DNA of 32,217 bases, from the NCBI GenBank assembly GCA_903928225.1, contig CAIYPU010000022.1, positions 1 through 32,217 of the forward strand, in the 5' to 3' direction. Made by a program: the position numbers and the translations under genes. Each line of letters begins with the position of its first letter. Position 1 is the first letter of the stretch. The stretch is from an uncultured Chlorobiaceae bacterium. GTDB taxonomy: Bacteria; Bacteroidota; Chlorobiia; Chlorobiales; Chlorobiaceae. The notes under the pieces are model-generated. The model saw nothing but the letters and a program-made list of their open reading frames with translations. It did no database searches and was not told the DNA's origin. Below are positions 7,722 through 15,161 of this stretch, piece after piece.

Positions 7722-8171
7722 TTAAAGTGATGCCTGTGATTGCGTTTCTTCGATGAGCCCATGGTACTGGGTGAACGGTCCGAGGGCTCGAATTTCTTCG
7801 GTGATTGTATTGATGAGTTCGGCAAATTTCACGCCTTCAGCAGCGCTGATCCAGGAATATTTCACCCTGTCGGCAGGTATGCCGATGAACTCAAGCAGTG
7901 AGCGGAACACCATCCACCTGCGCCGGGCATGGTAGTTGCCGTGGGTGAAATGGCAGTCGCCGGGATGGCAGCCGCTGATGAGGATGCCGTCAGCACCTTT
8001 CTGCAAGGCTTTCAGGATGAACATCGGGCTGATCCTGCCAGTGCAGGGAAGCCTGACCATCCGGACGTTTGGAGCATATTTCAGGCGGCTGGTGCCGGCG
8101 AGGTCGGCTCCTGCATACGTGCAGTAAGTACAGACAAAAGCAACTATTTTGGGTTCGAATTGTTCGCTCAT
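7722..8171 (-). CDS. flxD: FlxD/MvhD: [2Fe-2S] delta subunit linking to HdrA
   Basis: A 149-residue MvhD-family protein (methyl-viologen-reducing hydrogenase delta subunit). It has the family's cysteine pattern FVCTYCTYAGAD (C14, C17), RLPCTGR (C43) and ISGCHPGDCHF (C68, C73). In methanogens MvhD bridges the hydrogenase to HdrA; in Flx-Hdr systems it bridges the NADH-oxidising subunits to HdrA. It lies directly between hdrA and flxC, as that role predicts. I start it at the ATG at 8171; a TTG six codons upstream (8189) is possible but adds no conserved sequence. The gap to hdrA is 51 nt and to flxC 13 nt. The family call is firm. Confidence -1.
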   Translation of the reverse strand: MSEQFEPKIVAFVCTYCTYAGADLAGTSRLKYAPNVRMVRLPCTGRISPMFILKALQKGADGILISGCHPGDCHFTHGNYHARRRWMVFRSLLEFIGIPADRVKYSWISAAEGVKFAELINTITEEIRALGPFTQYHGLIEETQSQASL

Positions 8172-8222
8172 CAGTTTGTTTTGTGGCAAATTACTATTGT
8201 TTACCTGAATGCGGGCGCCTTG

Positions 8223-10193
8223 TCAGAGCCCCATCACTTCGGCGAAAATCTGTTTTTCAGTAAACCCCGCCAGATCGATGCTGTTCGAACGGCAGAACGT
8301 CACACAGGTGCCGCAACCCTGGCAGAGTCCGGGATTGACCGATGCAACCTGTTTGATGACCTTTCCGGAACGATCGAGGATATCTTTTTTCTCGATGGCG
8401 TTGTAAGGGCAGGCCAGCACGCATCCCCAGCAGCCGGCGCAGGTAGCTTCGTTGCAGCTGGCTATTACCGGTTCGCGCTCGAGCCTGTCCTTGCTGAACA
8501 GCGCAAGAACCTTGCTGGCAGAGGCTGAGGCCTGGGCGACAGAATCGGGGATATCTTTCGGCGACTGGCAGGCCCCGGCAAGGAATATGCCTGCAGTTGA
8601 AGATTCCACCGGACGGAGTTTCAGATGGGCCTCGTTATAGAAACCGTATTCGTCATAGCCGATGCCGATGGTTTTCGCAAACTCTTTGGCCCCGGGTTGG
8701 GGCACCATCGCTGTCGCGAGCACGACCATGTCGGCTTCAACTTCAACAGGGCGGCCGAGAAGGGTATCCACGCCGCGCACCATGAGCTTCCCGTTTTCCT
8801 GCCACACTTTGCTTACCCTTCCGCGAAGGTACGAGGCTTCGTCTTCCTCGATTGCCCTGCGGGTGAATTCGTCGTACCCTTTTCCACCGGCACGGATATC
8901 CATATAGAAAATGCTCGTTTTGCCGCCATGCACCTTGTGTGTATAGAGCATGGCATGTTTCGCGGTATACATACAGCAGATTTTCGAGCAGTACCTGACG
9001 CCTTTCGAAGAGTCGCGCGAACCGGCGCACTGGATAAAGACGATATGCTGCGGCTCCTTCTGGTCGGACGGCCGCAGGATCTTGCCGGCTGTAGGACCGC
9101 TGGCCGATGCAAGCCTCTCGAACTGCAGGCCGGTGATGACGTCGGGGTATTTGCCATATCCGTACTCGCCGTACAGAGCTGTATCCTGTACCTGGAAGCC
9201 GGTCGCGACGACAATGGCACCGATTTCAAGGTCGAGGTATTCGTCCTGGAAAGAGAAATCTATCGCGTCGAACTTGCAGGCTTTGACGCAAAGCTGGCAC
9301 TTGCCGTTCTTGAAATAAATGCAGTGCTCCTTGTCGATAATCGGGTTGTTCGGTACCGATTGGGCGAAAGGCGTAAAAATAGCGGTCCTTTTGCCGAGCC
9401 CGCAATCGAATTCGCCGGGAATTTTCTTGACGGGGCATTTCGTATAGCAGTCTCCGCAGCCCGTACATTTCTGCATGTCGACAAAGCGTGATTTTTTCTT
9501 GACTCGCACCCTGAAATTGCCAATGTAGCCTTCGACTTTCTCAACTTCCGAATAGGTCAGGAGCGTGATGTTGGGATGCTGTGCAGCTTCCACCATTCTC
9601 GGCGTCATGATGCACTGCGAACAGTCGAGGGTCGGGAAGGTTTCGGACAGCTGCGCCATATGCCCTCCAAGCGAAGGCTCTTTTTCGACAAGCACGACTT
9701 CCTGGCCCGCGTTGGCAATGTCGAGCGCAGCCTGAATGCCTGCGATCCCTCCCCCGATGACCATTGCCCGCCTCGTGACAGGCACTTCGATCGGATGGAG
9801 GTTGTTGTTGAGCTTGACCTTTTCAACCATAGAACGGGTGATGTCGATGGCTTTTTCCGTCGCCATATCCTTGTCGCTGTGCACCCAGGAGCATTGTTCC
9901 CTTATGTTCGCTATTTCACAAAGGTAAGGGTTGAGCCCCGCTTCCGCGCAGGCTTTCCGGAACGTCGCCTCATGCATCCTCGGGGAGCACGCCGCAACGA
10001 CGATTCCGGTGAGATTGTTTTCGCGGATAGCTTTCTTGACGGATTCCTGGCCCGGATCGGAACAGAAATATTTGTATTCCACGGAGACGGAAACGCCGGG
10101 ATGTTCTCCCAGGGCTTCGGCAATCTTCGAGCAGTCGACCCTTCCACCGATGTTCTCGCCGCAGTGGCATATGAAAACTCCAATTTTCGCCAT
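8223..10193 (-). CDS. hdrA: HdrA: FAD-containing iron-sulfur subunit of heterodisulfide reductase
   Basis: A full-length 656-residue HdrA. Features in order: ICHCGENIGG at the N-terminus, VAACSPRMHEATFR (66-79), the FAD-binding GGGIAGIQAAL (147-157), LDCSQCIMTPRMVE (189-202, with C191/C194 as in HdrA family cluster sites), ferredoxin motifs at C243-C246-C249-C253 and at C291/C299/C302/C306, the thioredoxin-reductase-like body with FIQCAGSRD, and two C-terminal [4Fe-4S] motifs (CAGCWGCVLACP and CQGCGTCVTFC). The last motif has R instead of P after its fourth cysteine. HdrA is the bifurcating flavin subunit in methanogens, splitting pairs of electrons between ferredoxin and HdrB. It is the second gene of the operon, after a 203-nt gap that carries a strong hairpin. 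Bifurcation by this copy is inferred. Confidence -1.
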   Translation of the reverse strand: MAKIGVFICHCGENIGGRVDCSKIAEALGEHPGVSVSVEYKYFCSDPGQESVKKAIRENNLTGIVVAACSPRMHEATFRKACAEAGLNPYLCEIANIREQCSWVHSDKDMATEKAIDITRSMVEKVKLNNNLHPIEVPVTRRAMVIGGGIAGIQAALDIANAGQEVVLVEKEPSLGGHMAQLSETFPTLDCSQCIMTPRMVEAAQHPNITLLTYSEVEKVEGYIGNFRVRVKKKSRFVDMQKCTGCGDCYTKCPVKKIPGEFDCGLGKRTAIFTPFAQSVPNNPIIDKEHCIYFKNGKCQLCVKACKFDAIDFSFQDEYLDLEIGAIVVATGFQVQDTALYGEYGYGKYPDVITGLQFERLASASGPTAGKILRPSDQKEPQHIVFIQCAGSRDSSKGVRYCSKICCMYTAKHAMLYTHKVHGGKTSIFYMDIRAGGKGYDEFTRRAIEEDEASYLRGRVSKVWQENGKLMVRGVDTLLGRPVEVEADMVVLATAMVPQPGAKEFAKTIGIGYDEYGFYNEAHLKLRPVESSTAGIFLAGACQSPKDIPDSVAQASASASKVLALFSKDRLEREPVIASCNEATCAGCWGCVLACPYNAIEKKDILDRSGKVIKQVASVNPGLCQGCGTCVTFCRSNSIDLAGFTEKQIFAEVMGL

Positions 10194-10309
10194 AATACCA
10201 AGATTTAAAATGAAGCCGGATCAATGGGCGGCATCGTAGCTAAGAGCGGGGCAGCGGCACCCGTTTGTTTTTTGTCCGGAAAATGCACAAACCCTTGAGG
10301 TATCCATCT

Positions 10310-10345
10310 TTTATCCGGCCTTCATCTGGCAGAAGGCTGGATAAA
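10310..10345. promoter_or_regulatory. 14-bp intercistronic hairpin between hdrCB and hdrA
   Basis: TTTATCCGGCCTTC (10310-10323) and GAAGGCTGGATAAA (10332-10345) are inverted repeats with one mismatch (13 of 14 paired) and an 8-nt loop. The hairpin lies 51 nt past the hdrCB stop and about 117 nt before hdrA. No U-tract follows on the minus strand, so it is not a standard intrinsic terminator. It could be an RNA processing or stabilising element that sets different levels for the two parts of the operon, or an operator. Confidence -1.
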
Positions 10346-10396
10346 CTCCTGATACCCCCCTGGGACTGATGGTTCAGAACAGGACGAAGCCAGGTG

Positions 10397-11920
10397 TCAT
10401 TCCGACTTCAGACAGCCGTTTCGAACCATGTCGAGTGCAGGAACAAAATGCTTGCCAACAGCAACTTCAGCAGGATCGGCGCCGCATGCGATGGCGACAA
10501 GTTCTGAAATATAGTAAACCGGCATCGGTTTAACATCCCCATACCGTTTTATCATGTTTTCCTGGCGCATATCGAGGTTCGCATGGCACAGGGGACAGGC
10601 GACGACAAAGGCTTCAGCCCCGTTTGCCGCCGCGTTTTTCGCGATGTTGTGGGTCAGGTCTTCCACCATGCTCTGCTGGGCGAGAGTCAGTCCTGCACCG
10701 CAGCATTCTATCTTGAACGCCCACTCGACAGGTTTGGCGCCTATGGCTGAAACCACGGCTTCCATTTTCATCGGGTTTTCCTGGTCGTCATATGCCATGG
10801 CATCCATCGGCCTGACGAGCAGGCAGCCGTAATAACAGGCAAGGTTGAGCTTTTCAAGCGGCTTGATGACTCTTTTTTTGAACTCTTCCGGGTTCATGGC
10901 TTCAAGGAGTTGGGTCACTCCGATAAATTCCGCCCTGCACGAAGGATCGATCCCTGTGATGGCGCGTACCTCGGCCCGAAGTTCCGGGGATTCCAACAGC
11001 GATTTGCGGGTCGTTACCTGCCTGTTCTGGCATGCTGCGCATGGGGCCAGAACGTAATCGAAACCCTGGTCGTCCGCAAGGGCCTGGTTCCTTGCCGGGA
11101 GCAGCAGCGCGAGTTTATGGTTCGTTGCATGCGCGGATGTTGCGCCGCAGCAGTTCCAGTCCTTTATCTCCTGAAGGTCGATGCCGAGCAGGGAGCACAT
11201 TTTCCTGACAGAAACGTCATATTCAAGGGCTGTCCCGCTCAGGGAACACCCGGGATAATATCCAACGGTCATGCCCGGTTTGATGGAAAATGGAGCCCGG
11301 GGAGTGAATTCTTTTTTAACGGGGTGCCGCTTGGGAACGGCATGGTGTGAATTTTTTCCTGAAGCTTCGAATATTTTTTCAATCTGCTCCTTGCCCTTTA
11401 CCGAGCCTTTTCCGCCAATGTTGTGCAGCGGATTGATCTTGCCCTGCATGATCATCCTGACACCGGACGATGCATCCTGGGTGAAGGTTTTCGTACGGAT
11501 CTTGTAGCTGTTCACCAGCGAAAGCTCATGAAGACGTCCATGCTTGCGGATATTGTTGAGGAACGCGTTATGAAACGCCATGACCAGTTTTTTGGAGCGG
11601 TCTTCGGAAACGATACCTTTTTCGATCGCCATCGATCTGAGCGTATCCATGGTGCCGGCAATCTCCATGTTCTGGGGGCACCGTGAGGTGCATGTCTGGC
11701 ATCCGACGCAATACCAGAGCGAATCGCTTTTCAGCGCTTCATCTATGGCCCCCGCCTGTACAAGGCGCATGATCCGTGTGGGAGGGTTGTCCATGAAAGC
11801 GCCTGCAGGGCAACCCGCAGTGCACTTTCCGCACTGGTAGCAGCATTGATAATTATTACCCGTGGACTCCTCGAGCTGTTGCCTCAGGGAATCCGTTCCT
11901 TTCGTATTGATTGTTGACAC
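10397..11920 (-). CDS. Fused HdrC-HdrB (HdrD-like) heterodisulfide reductase catalytic subunit
   Basis: A 507-residue fusion. Residues 1-~190 are HdrC-like, with two [4Fe-4S] motifs: C27-C30-C33-C37 (CYQCGKCTAGCP) and C71-C74-C77-C81 (CVGCQTCTSRCP). From ~220 the HdrB part has two CCG domains: YYPGCSLSG / WNCCGATSAH / APCAACQNR, then CYYGCLLVRP / IECCGAGLT / ACPLCHANL. These ligate the non-cubane clusters that reduce the disulfide in HdrB. The same domain order occurs in methanogen HdrD, but no membrane HdrE follows and the partner is a soluble HdrA. The substrate is probably a disulfide such as oxidised DsrC; CoM-S-S-CoB is not expected in this lineage. It is the first gene of the operon. 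The start is a GTG at 11920; an in-frame stop lies eight codons upstream and no ATG lies between. Confidence -1.
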   Translation of the reverse strand: MSTINTKGTDSLRQQLEESTGNNYQCCYQCGKCTAGCPAGAFMDNPPTRIMRLVQAGAIDEALKSDSLWYCVGCQTCTSRCPQNMEIAGTMDTLRSMAIEKGIVSEDRSKKLVMAFHNAFLNNIRKHGRLHELSLVNSYKIRTKTFTQDASSGVRMIMQGKINPLHNIGGKGSVKGKEQIEKIFEASGKNSHHAVPKRHPVKKEFTPRAPFSIKPGMTVGYYPGCSLSGTALEYDVSVRKMCSLLGIDLQEIKDWNCCGATSAHATNHKLALLLPARNQALADDQGFDYVLAPCAACQNRQVTTRKSLLESPELRAEVRAITGIDPSCRAEFIGVTQLLEAMNPEEFKKRVIKPLEKLNLACYYGCLLVRPMDAMAYDDQENPMKMEAVVSAIGAKPVEWAFKIECCGAGLTLAQQSMVEDLTHNIAKNAAANGAEAFVVACPLCHANLDMRQENMIKRYGDVKPMPVYYISELVAIACGADPAEVAVGKHFVPALDMVRNGCLKSE

Positions 11921-11977
11921 GTGTACTATGTGTGGTATAGGTTACAACATGCGGGGAGAGAAACGGCAAAACATATC

Positions 11978-12005
11978 ATGTTAAATAAAAATACGATAAT
12001 GTCAA
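11978..12005 (-). promoter_or_regulatory. Promoter of the hdr-flx operon
   Basis: On the minus strand a perfect TTGACA (12000-12005) is followed after 16 bp by TAACAT (11978-11983, four of six matches), about 60 bp before the GTG of hdrCB. An inverted repeat AACAT-ATC-ATGTT (11970-11982) overlaps the -10 and could be an operator, although arms of five bases are easily found by chance. Confidence -1.
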
Positions 12006-12087
12006 ATTCCCCGGAGTAATTTATTTGTTGGCAATTGTTCATTATTTCAGGCATTGAACCCGGCGAAAGGTTAAAAAATCAGGCATC

Positions 12088-12213
12088 ATGCTATCTGCCG
12101 GTTTCTGGGCACTGATAAAGAAAACATTGCCAGAGGTAAAAGAGTTCATCCTGAAAACCGGAGCATTATGGGCGCATCGCCCTGGTGTCGTCCGGAAGGA
12201 GGCGATATCCTGA
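12088..12213 (+). CDS. Candidate small protein of 41 residues
   Basis: ATG at 12088 to TGA at 12211-12213. The product starts MLSAGFWALIKKTLPEVKEF and is an amphipathic, basic, tryptophan-containing peptide with no cysteines and no recognised family. It lies upstream of the aminotransferase on the same strand and ends about 30 bp before that gene's promoter. There is no clear ribosome-binding site, which is also true of most genes in this window. It could be chance: 41 codons is short, and third-position GC is near 50%, giving no decisive support. Function unknown. Confidence -1.
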   Translation: MLSAGFWALIKKTLPEVKEFILKTGALWAHRPGVVRKEAIS

Positions 12214-12242
12214 AAAACATGCAAGGAAAAAAAGCCTCTTCA

Positions 12243-12271
12243 TTGATATAAATGCACTTTTTGCTTATGAT
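12243..12271 (+). promoter_or_regulatory. Promoter of the AlaC-type aminotransferase
   Basis: TTGATA (12243-12248, five of six), a 17-bp spacer and TATGAT (12266-12271, five of six). The predicted transcription start near 12278 gives a leader of about 40 nt before the ATG at 12319. Confidence -1.
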
Positions 12272-12318
12272 AGCAGGATATTAATTCTGTTAACTCGATT
12301 ACCAATGGTGCACGGATT

Positions 12319-13533
12319 ATGTTCGATGAAATAGAGTTCGACAAGATCAAGCGATTGCCGAAGTATGTGTTTGCCGCAGTAAACGAACTGAAAATGGCTG
12401 AACGTAGGGCGGGTGAGGATGTCATCGATTTTTCGATGGGCAACCCGGATGGCCCCACACCCCAGCATATCGTGGACAAGCTGGTCGAAAGCATCAGCAA
12501 ACCGAGGACGCACGGTTATTCCGTTTCAAAAGGAATCTACAAGCTCAGGGGAGCGGTAGGCAACTGGTACAAGCGCAAATACAACGTGGACCTCGATCTC
12601 GACAGGGAAGTGGTCGCGACGATGGGGTCGAAGGAGGGATATGTCCATCTGGTGCAGGCCATCACGAATCCGGGCGACCTTGCCATGGTGCCCGACCCGT
12701 GTTATCCCATCCATTCCCAGGCGTTCATTCTCGCAGGCGGCAATGTTCATCGCCTGAAACTCGAGATGAACGACGATTTCACCCTTGACGAAGCCGGATT
12801 TTTCCGGAATATCGAAAAAGCCCTTCGGGAATCTTCTCCCAAGCCGAAATACCTTGTGGTGAATTTTCCCAACAATCCAACGACCGCGACCGTTGAACTC
12901 CCGTTTTACGAAAAACTGGTTGATATCGCACGTCAGGAACGATTTTACATCATCAGCGATATTGCCTACGCGGAGATCACCTTCGACGGTTATGTCACGC
13001 CCTCCATTCTCCAGGTTCCCGGAGCGAAGGATGTAGCAGTAGAAAGCTACACGCTCTCGAAGACATACAACATGGCCGGCTGGCGTGTCGGTTTCATGGT
13101 AGGGAACGCCAAACTGATCGGTGCGCTCGAAAAAATCAAGAGCTGGCTTGACTACGGTACCTTCACGCCGATCCAGGTGGCTTCGACCATTGCCCTGACC
13201 GATGACCAGAGTTGCGTTGCACAGATCGCGGAAACCTACAGGCGGCGACGTGATGTCATGGTCCGCAGTTTCGAGAATGCAGGGTGGCCGATGGTTTCGC
13301 CACGCGCAAGCATGTTCGTCTGGGCGCGCATTCCTGAACAGTTCCTCAATCTCGGCAGTCTCGAGTTCAGCAAGAAACTGCTCACCGAAGGCAAGGTCGC
13401 AGTCAGCCCGGGCATCGGGTTCGGGGCATACGGGGACGAATATGTCCGTATCGCCATGATTGAAAACGAGGAGCGCATCAGGCAGGCGGCAAGGAACATC
13501 AGAAAGTTCCTGCGGGGCGGTCAGGATGGTTGA
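12319..13533 (+). CDS. alaC: Class I/II PLP aminotransferase, AlaC-type (alanine-synthesising)
   Basis: A 404-residue fold-type I aminotransferase. Visible elements: the N-terminal IDFSMGNPDGPTP (36-48), the PLP-phosphate region TMGSKEGYVH (101-110), NFPNNPTTA (182-190), D214/Y217 in IISDIAYAEI, the Schiff-base lysine K248 in YTLSKTYNMAGWRVGF (244-259), and the substrate-carboxylate arginine in YVRIAMIENEERIRQA near the C-terminus. Overall it resembles E. coli AlaC (YfdZ), which transfers an amino group from glutamate to pyruvate. The related LL-diaminopimelate and aspartate aminotransferases are alternatives, so the substrate is not certain. It is cytoplasmic. It is transcribed divergently from the hdr-flx operon and converges on nnr with a 12-bp gap. 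The start is the ATG at 12319, with no Shine-Dalgarno sequence. Confidence -1.
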   Translation: MFDEIEFDKIKRLPKYVFAAVNELKMAERRAGEDVIDFSMGNPDGPTPQHIVDKLVESISKPRTHGYSVSKGIYKLRGAVGNWYKRKYNVDLDLDREVVATMGSKEGYVHLVQAITNPGDLAMVPDPCYPIHSQAFILAGGNVHRLKLEMNDDFTLDEAGFFRNIEKALRESSPKPKYLVVNFPNNPTTATVELPFYEKLVDIARQERFYIISDIAYAEITFDGYVTPSILQVPGAKDVAVESYTLSKTYNMAGWRVGFMVGNAKLIGALEKIKSWLDYGTFTPIQVASTIALTDDQSCVAQIAETYRRRRDVMVRSFENAGWPMVSPRASMFVWARIPEQFLNLGSLEFSKKLLTEGKVAVSPGIGFGAYGDEYVRIAMIENEERIRQAARNIRKFLRGGQDG

Positions 13534-13545
13534 AAATCCGTCTTT

Positions 13546-15126
13546 TCAGCCGTGAATTTCAAATACTTCGTGAATGGCCGCATGGATTGAGTCCAGGACC
13601 ATTCCCGAGGAAACCAGGCTTGACACGTCGTCCGCAAGGTCTCCGGCCCTTCCGTGAAACCAGGCTCCCGCTCCGGCGGCATTGAATATGTCGGCCCCTT
13701 TGGAGGCAATTGCCGCAATCATCCCTGACAGGACATCACCTGAACCTGCCGTCGCCAGGGCTTCGGTGCCGCTCGTATTGATGAGCACCGGATTTCCGTG
13801 TCCGGCTATCACCGTCGGATTGCCTTTCAGCAGGAGATTGATCCGGTGTGCCCTTGCAAAGTTCCTCGCGGTTTCTATCGGGTTCGCCGCGATTTCGTCT
13901 GCCGCAATCCCGGCCAGCTTTTCCATCTCACCGTGGTGGGGAGTCAGGAGCACGTTGCGGCATAGTTCGAGTTTTTTCATCATCCCCGTACCAGCAAGAG
14001 CGAAAAGTGCATCGGCATCGAGCAGGAGCTTTTTTTTCTCCAGCGCACCGGATGAGATCAGTTCTCCGATGAGTCCGGCTGCTGCTTCGTCGCGGCCAAG
14101 CCCGCAACCGATAGCTACGGCATCGGCCCAGTGGATTTTTTCAATGACCTCAGTTGTCTGTCTGCCGATAACGATCGCTTCAGGTACCGCCGCATGCATG
14201 GCGTCGGCAAGTTCAGTCGGGATCGATACGCAGACATAACCCGCGCCGGTTTTCACCGCAGCCTTCGCCGACAGGATCGCTGCACCGAGCATTGATGAAC
14301 CTGCACTGCGCGATCCGGCAATGATGAGCACCTTGCCATTCCTGTGCTTGGCGCTCGACGGTTCACGCAGATGGAAATGCCCTGCTGCAAACTCCCGGTC
14401 GATCAGTTCGCACCCTGCAGGTTCGACGAGAAAACGGGGTATGGAAATTTCGGCTATCTCCGTTTCTCCGCACAAATCCGGTCCGTCGTTCAGGAGGAAT
14501 CCGGTTTTCAGGAACGCCATCGTGACGGTAATGTCGGCCCTGATCGAGGGAAACGCGGAAAACCCCGTCGTGGCGTCGAGTCCGGAAGGGATATCGACGG
14601 CAAGGGTGATGGCCTCCGAGCGCTCATTGAGGGTGTTGAGCAGTTCGATTCCCTGTGAAAGCGGGGCGGAAAGCTTTTCGATTGCGGCGGATAGCCTGAG
14701 ACCGGTACCGGTCATGGCGTCGACCAGCACGTCATAGGCGGTTTCGGCCACGAAAGGCAGGGCTTCGTCGTGGCTTCTGAATATACGGAGGTTTTCCTGT
14801 CTTTTTTCGTAGGCCTGAAGTATACCGTACCCTTCAAGGTTGATGCCGTGGAGGGATTCTTCGGGGTAGAGCAGGACGAGGTCAACCGAGGCGCCAAGAT
14901 TGAGCAGGTGCCGGGCGATGACGAACCCGTCCCCGCCGTTGTTTCCCTTTCCGCAGACGACGAGGAATGCCGTGCCGTCAAGTTCCTGCCGATCGAGTTT
15001 GCCGCAGATGACCCGGACGCATTCACGCCCGGCAAGTTCCATCAGCCTTGTTTCTCCGATGCGGAGGCTTTCGATGGCAGCCTTGTCGGCAAGCTGCATT
15101 TCCCTGGCAGTGAGAACCGGCTGCAT
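13546..15126 (-). CDS. nnr: Bifunctional NAD(P)HX epimerase / ADP-dependent NAD(P)HX dehydratase
   Basis: A 526-residue fusion of the two repair enzymes for hydrated nicotinamide cofactors. The N-terminal half is the epimerase (YjeF_N): VLTAREMQLADKAAIE at the start, CGKGNNGGDGFVIARHLL near residue 58, and VDAMTGTGL. The C-terminal half is the ribokinase-like dehydratase: HRNGKVLIIAGSRSAGSSML, VAIGCGLGRDE, LTPHHGEMEKL and the catalytic-aspartate motif TAGSGDVLSGMIAAI. Together they convert R- and S-NAD(P)HX back to NAD(P)H with ADP as phosphoryl source. The length matches the usual ~500-residue fused form. It follows purL by 35 nt and has one of the few strong ribosome-binding sites here (15134-15140), so the start at 15126 is secure. 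It is probably cotranscribed with secA and purL. Confidence -1.
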   Translation of the reverse strand: MQPVLTAREMQLADKAAIESLRIGETRLMELAGRECVRVICGKLDRQELDGTAFLVVCGKGNNGGDGFVIARHLLNLGASVDLVLLYPEESLHGINLEGYGILQAYEKRQENLRIFRSHDEALPFVAETAYDVLVDAMTGTGLRLSAAIEKLSAPLSQGIELLNTLNERSEAITLAVDIPSGLDATTGFSAFPSIRADITVTMAFLKTGFLLNDGPDLCGETEIAEISIPRFLVEPAGCELIDREFAAGHFHLREPSSAKHRNGKVLIIAGSRSAGSSMLGAAILSAKAAVKTGAGYVCVSIPTELADAMHAAVPEAIVIGRQTTEVIEKIHWADAVAIGCGLGRDEAAAGLIGELISSGALEKKKLLLDADALFALAGTGMMKKLELCRNVLLTPHHGEMEKLAGIAADEIAANPIETARNFARAHRINLLLKGNPTVIAGHGNPVLINTSGTEALATAGSGDVLSGMIAAIASKGADIFNAAGAGAWFHGRAGDLADDVSSLVSSGMVLDSIHAAIHEVFEIHG

Positions 15127-15133
15127 GAAGGTT

Positions 15134-15140
15134 CCTCCTT
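15134..15140 (-). promoter_or_regulatory. Strong Shine-Dalgarno site of nnr
   Basis: AAGGAGG on the minus strand, 7 nt before the nnr ATG. It stands out because most genes in this window have no recognisable Shine-Dalgarno sequence. Confidence -1.
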
Positions 15141-15161
15141 TTTTCCCCGGGCGGGGTATCG

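Larger units (their letters stand above)
11921..12318. other. Divergent regulatory region, 398 bp
   Basis: Separates the hdr-flx operon (minus) from the aminotransferase (plus). It holds one promoter for each direction and a candidate 41-codon reading frame (12088-12213). A small hairpin GGGCG-cat-CGCCC falls within that frame. Confidence -1.

Noticed and set aside
7709-7825. 39-codon N-terminal extension of flxC
   Set aside because: It overlaps flxD and is low complexity; the ATG at 7708 lies at a normal intergenic distance.
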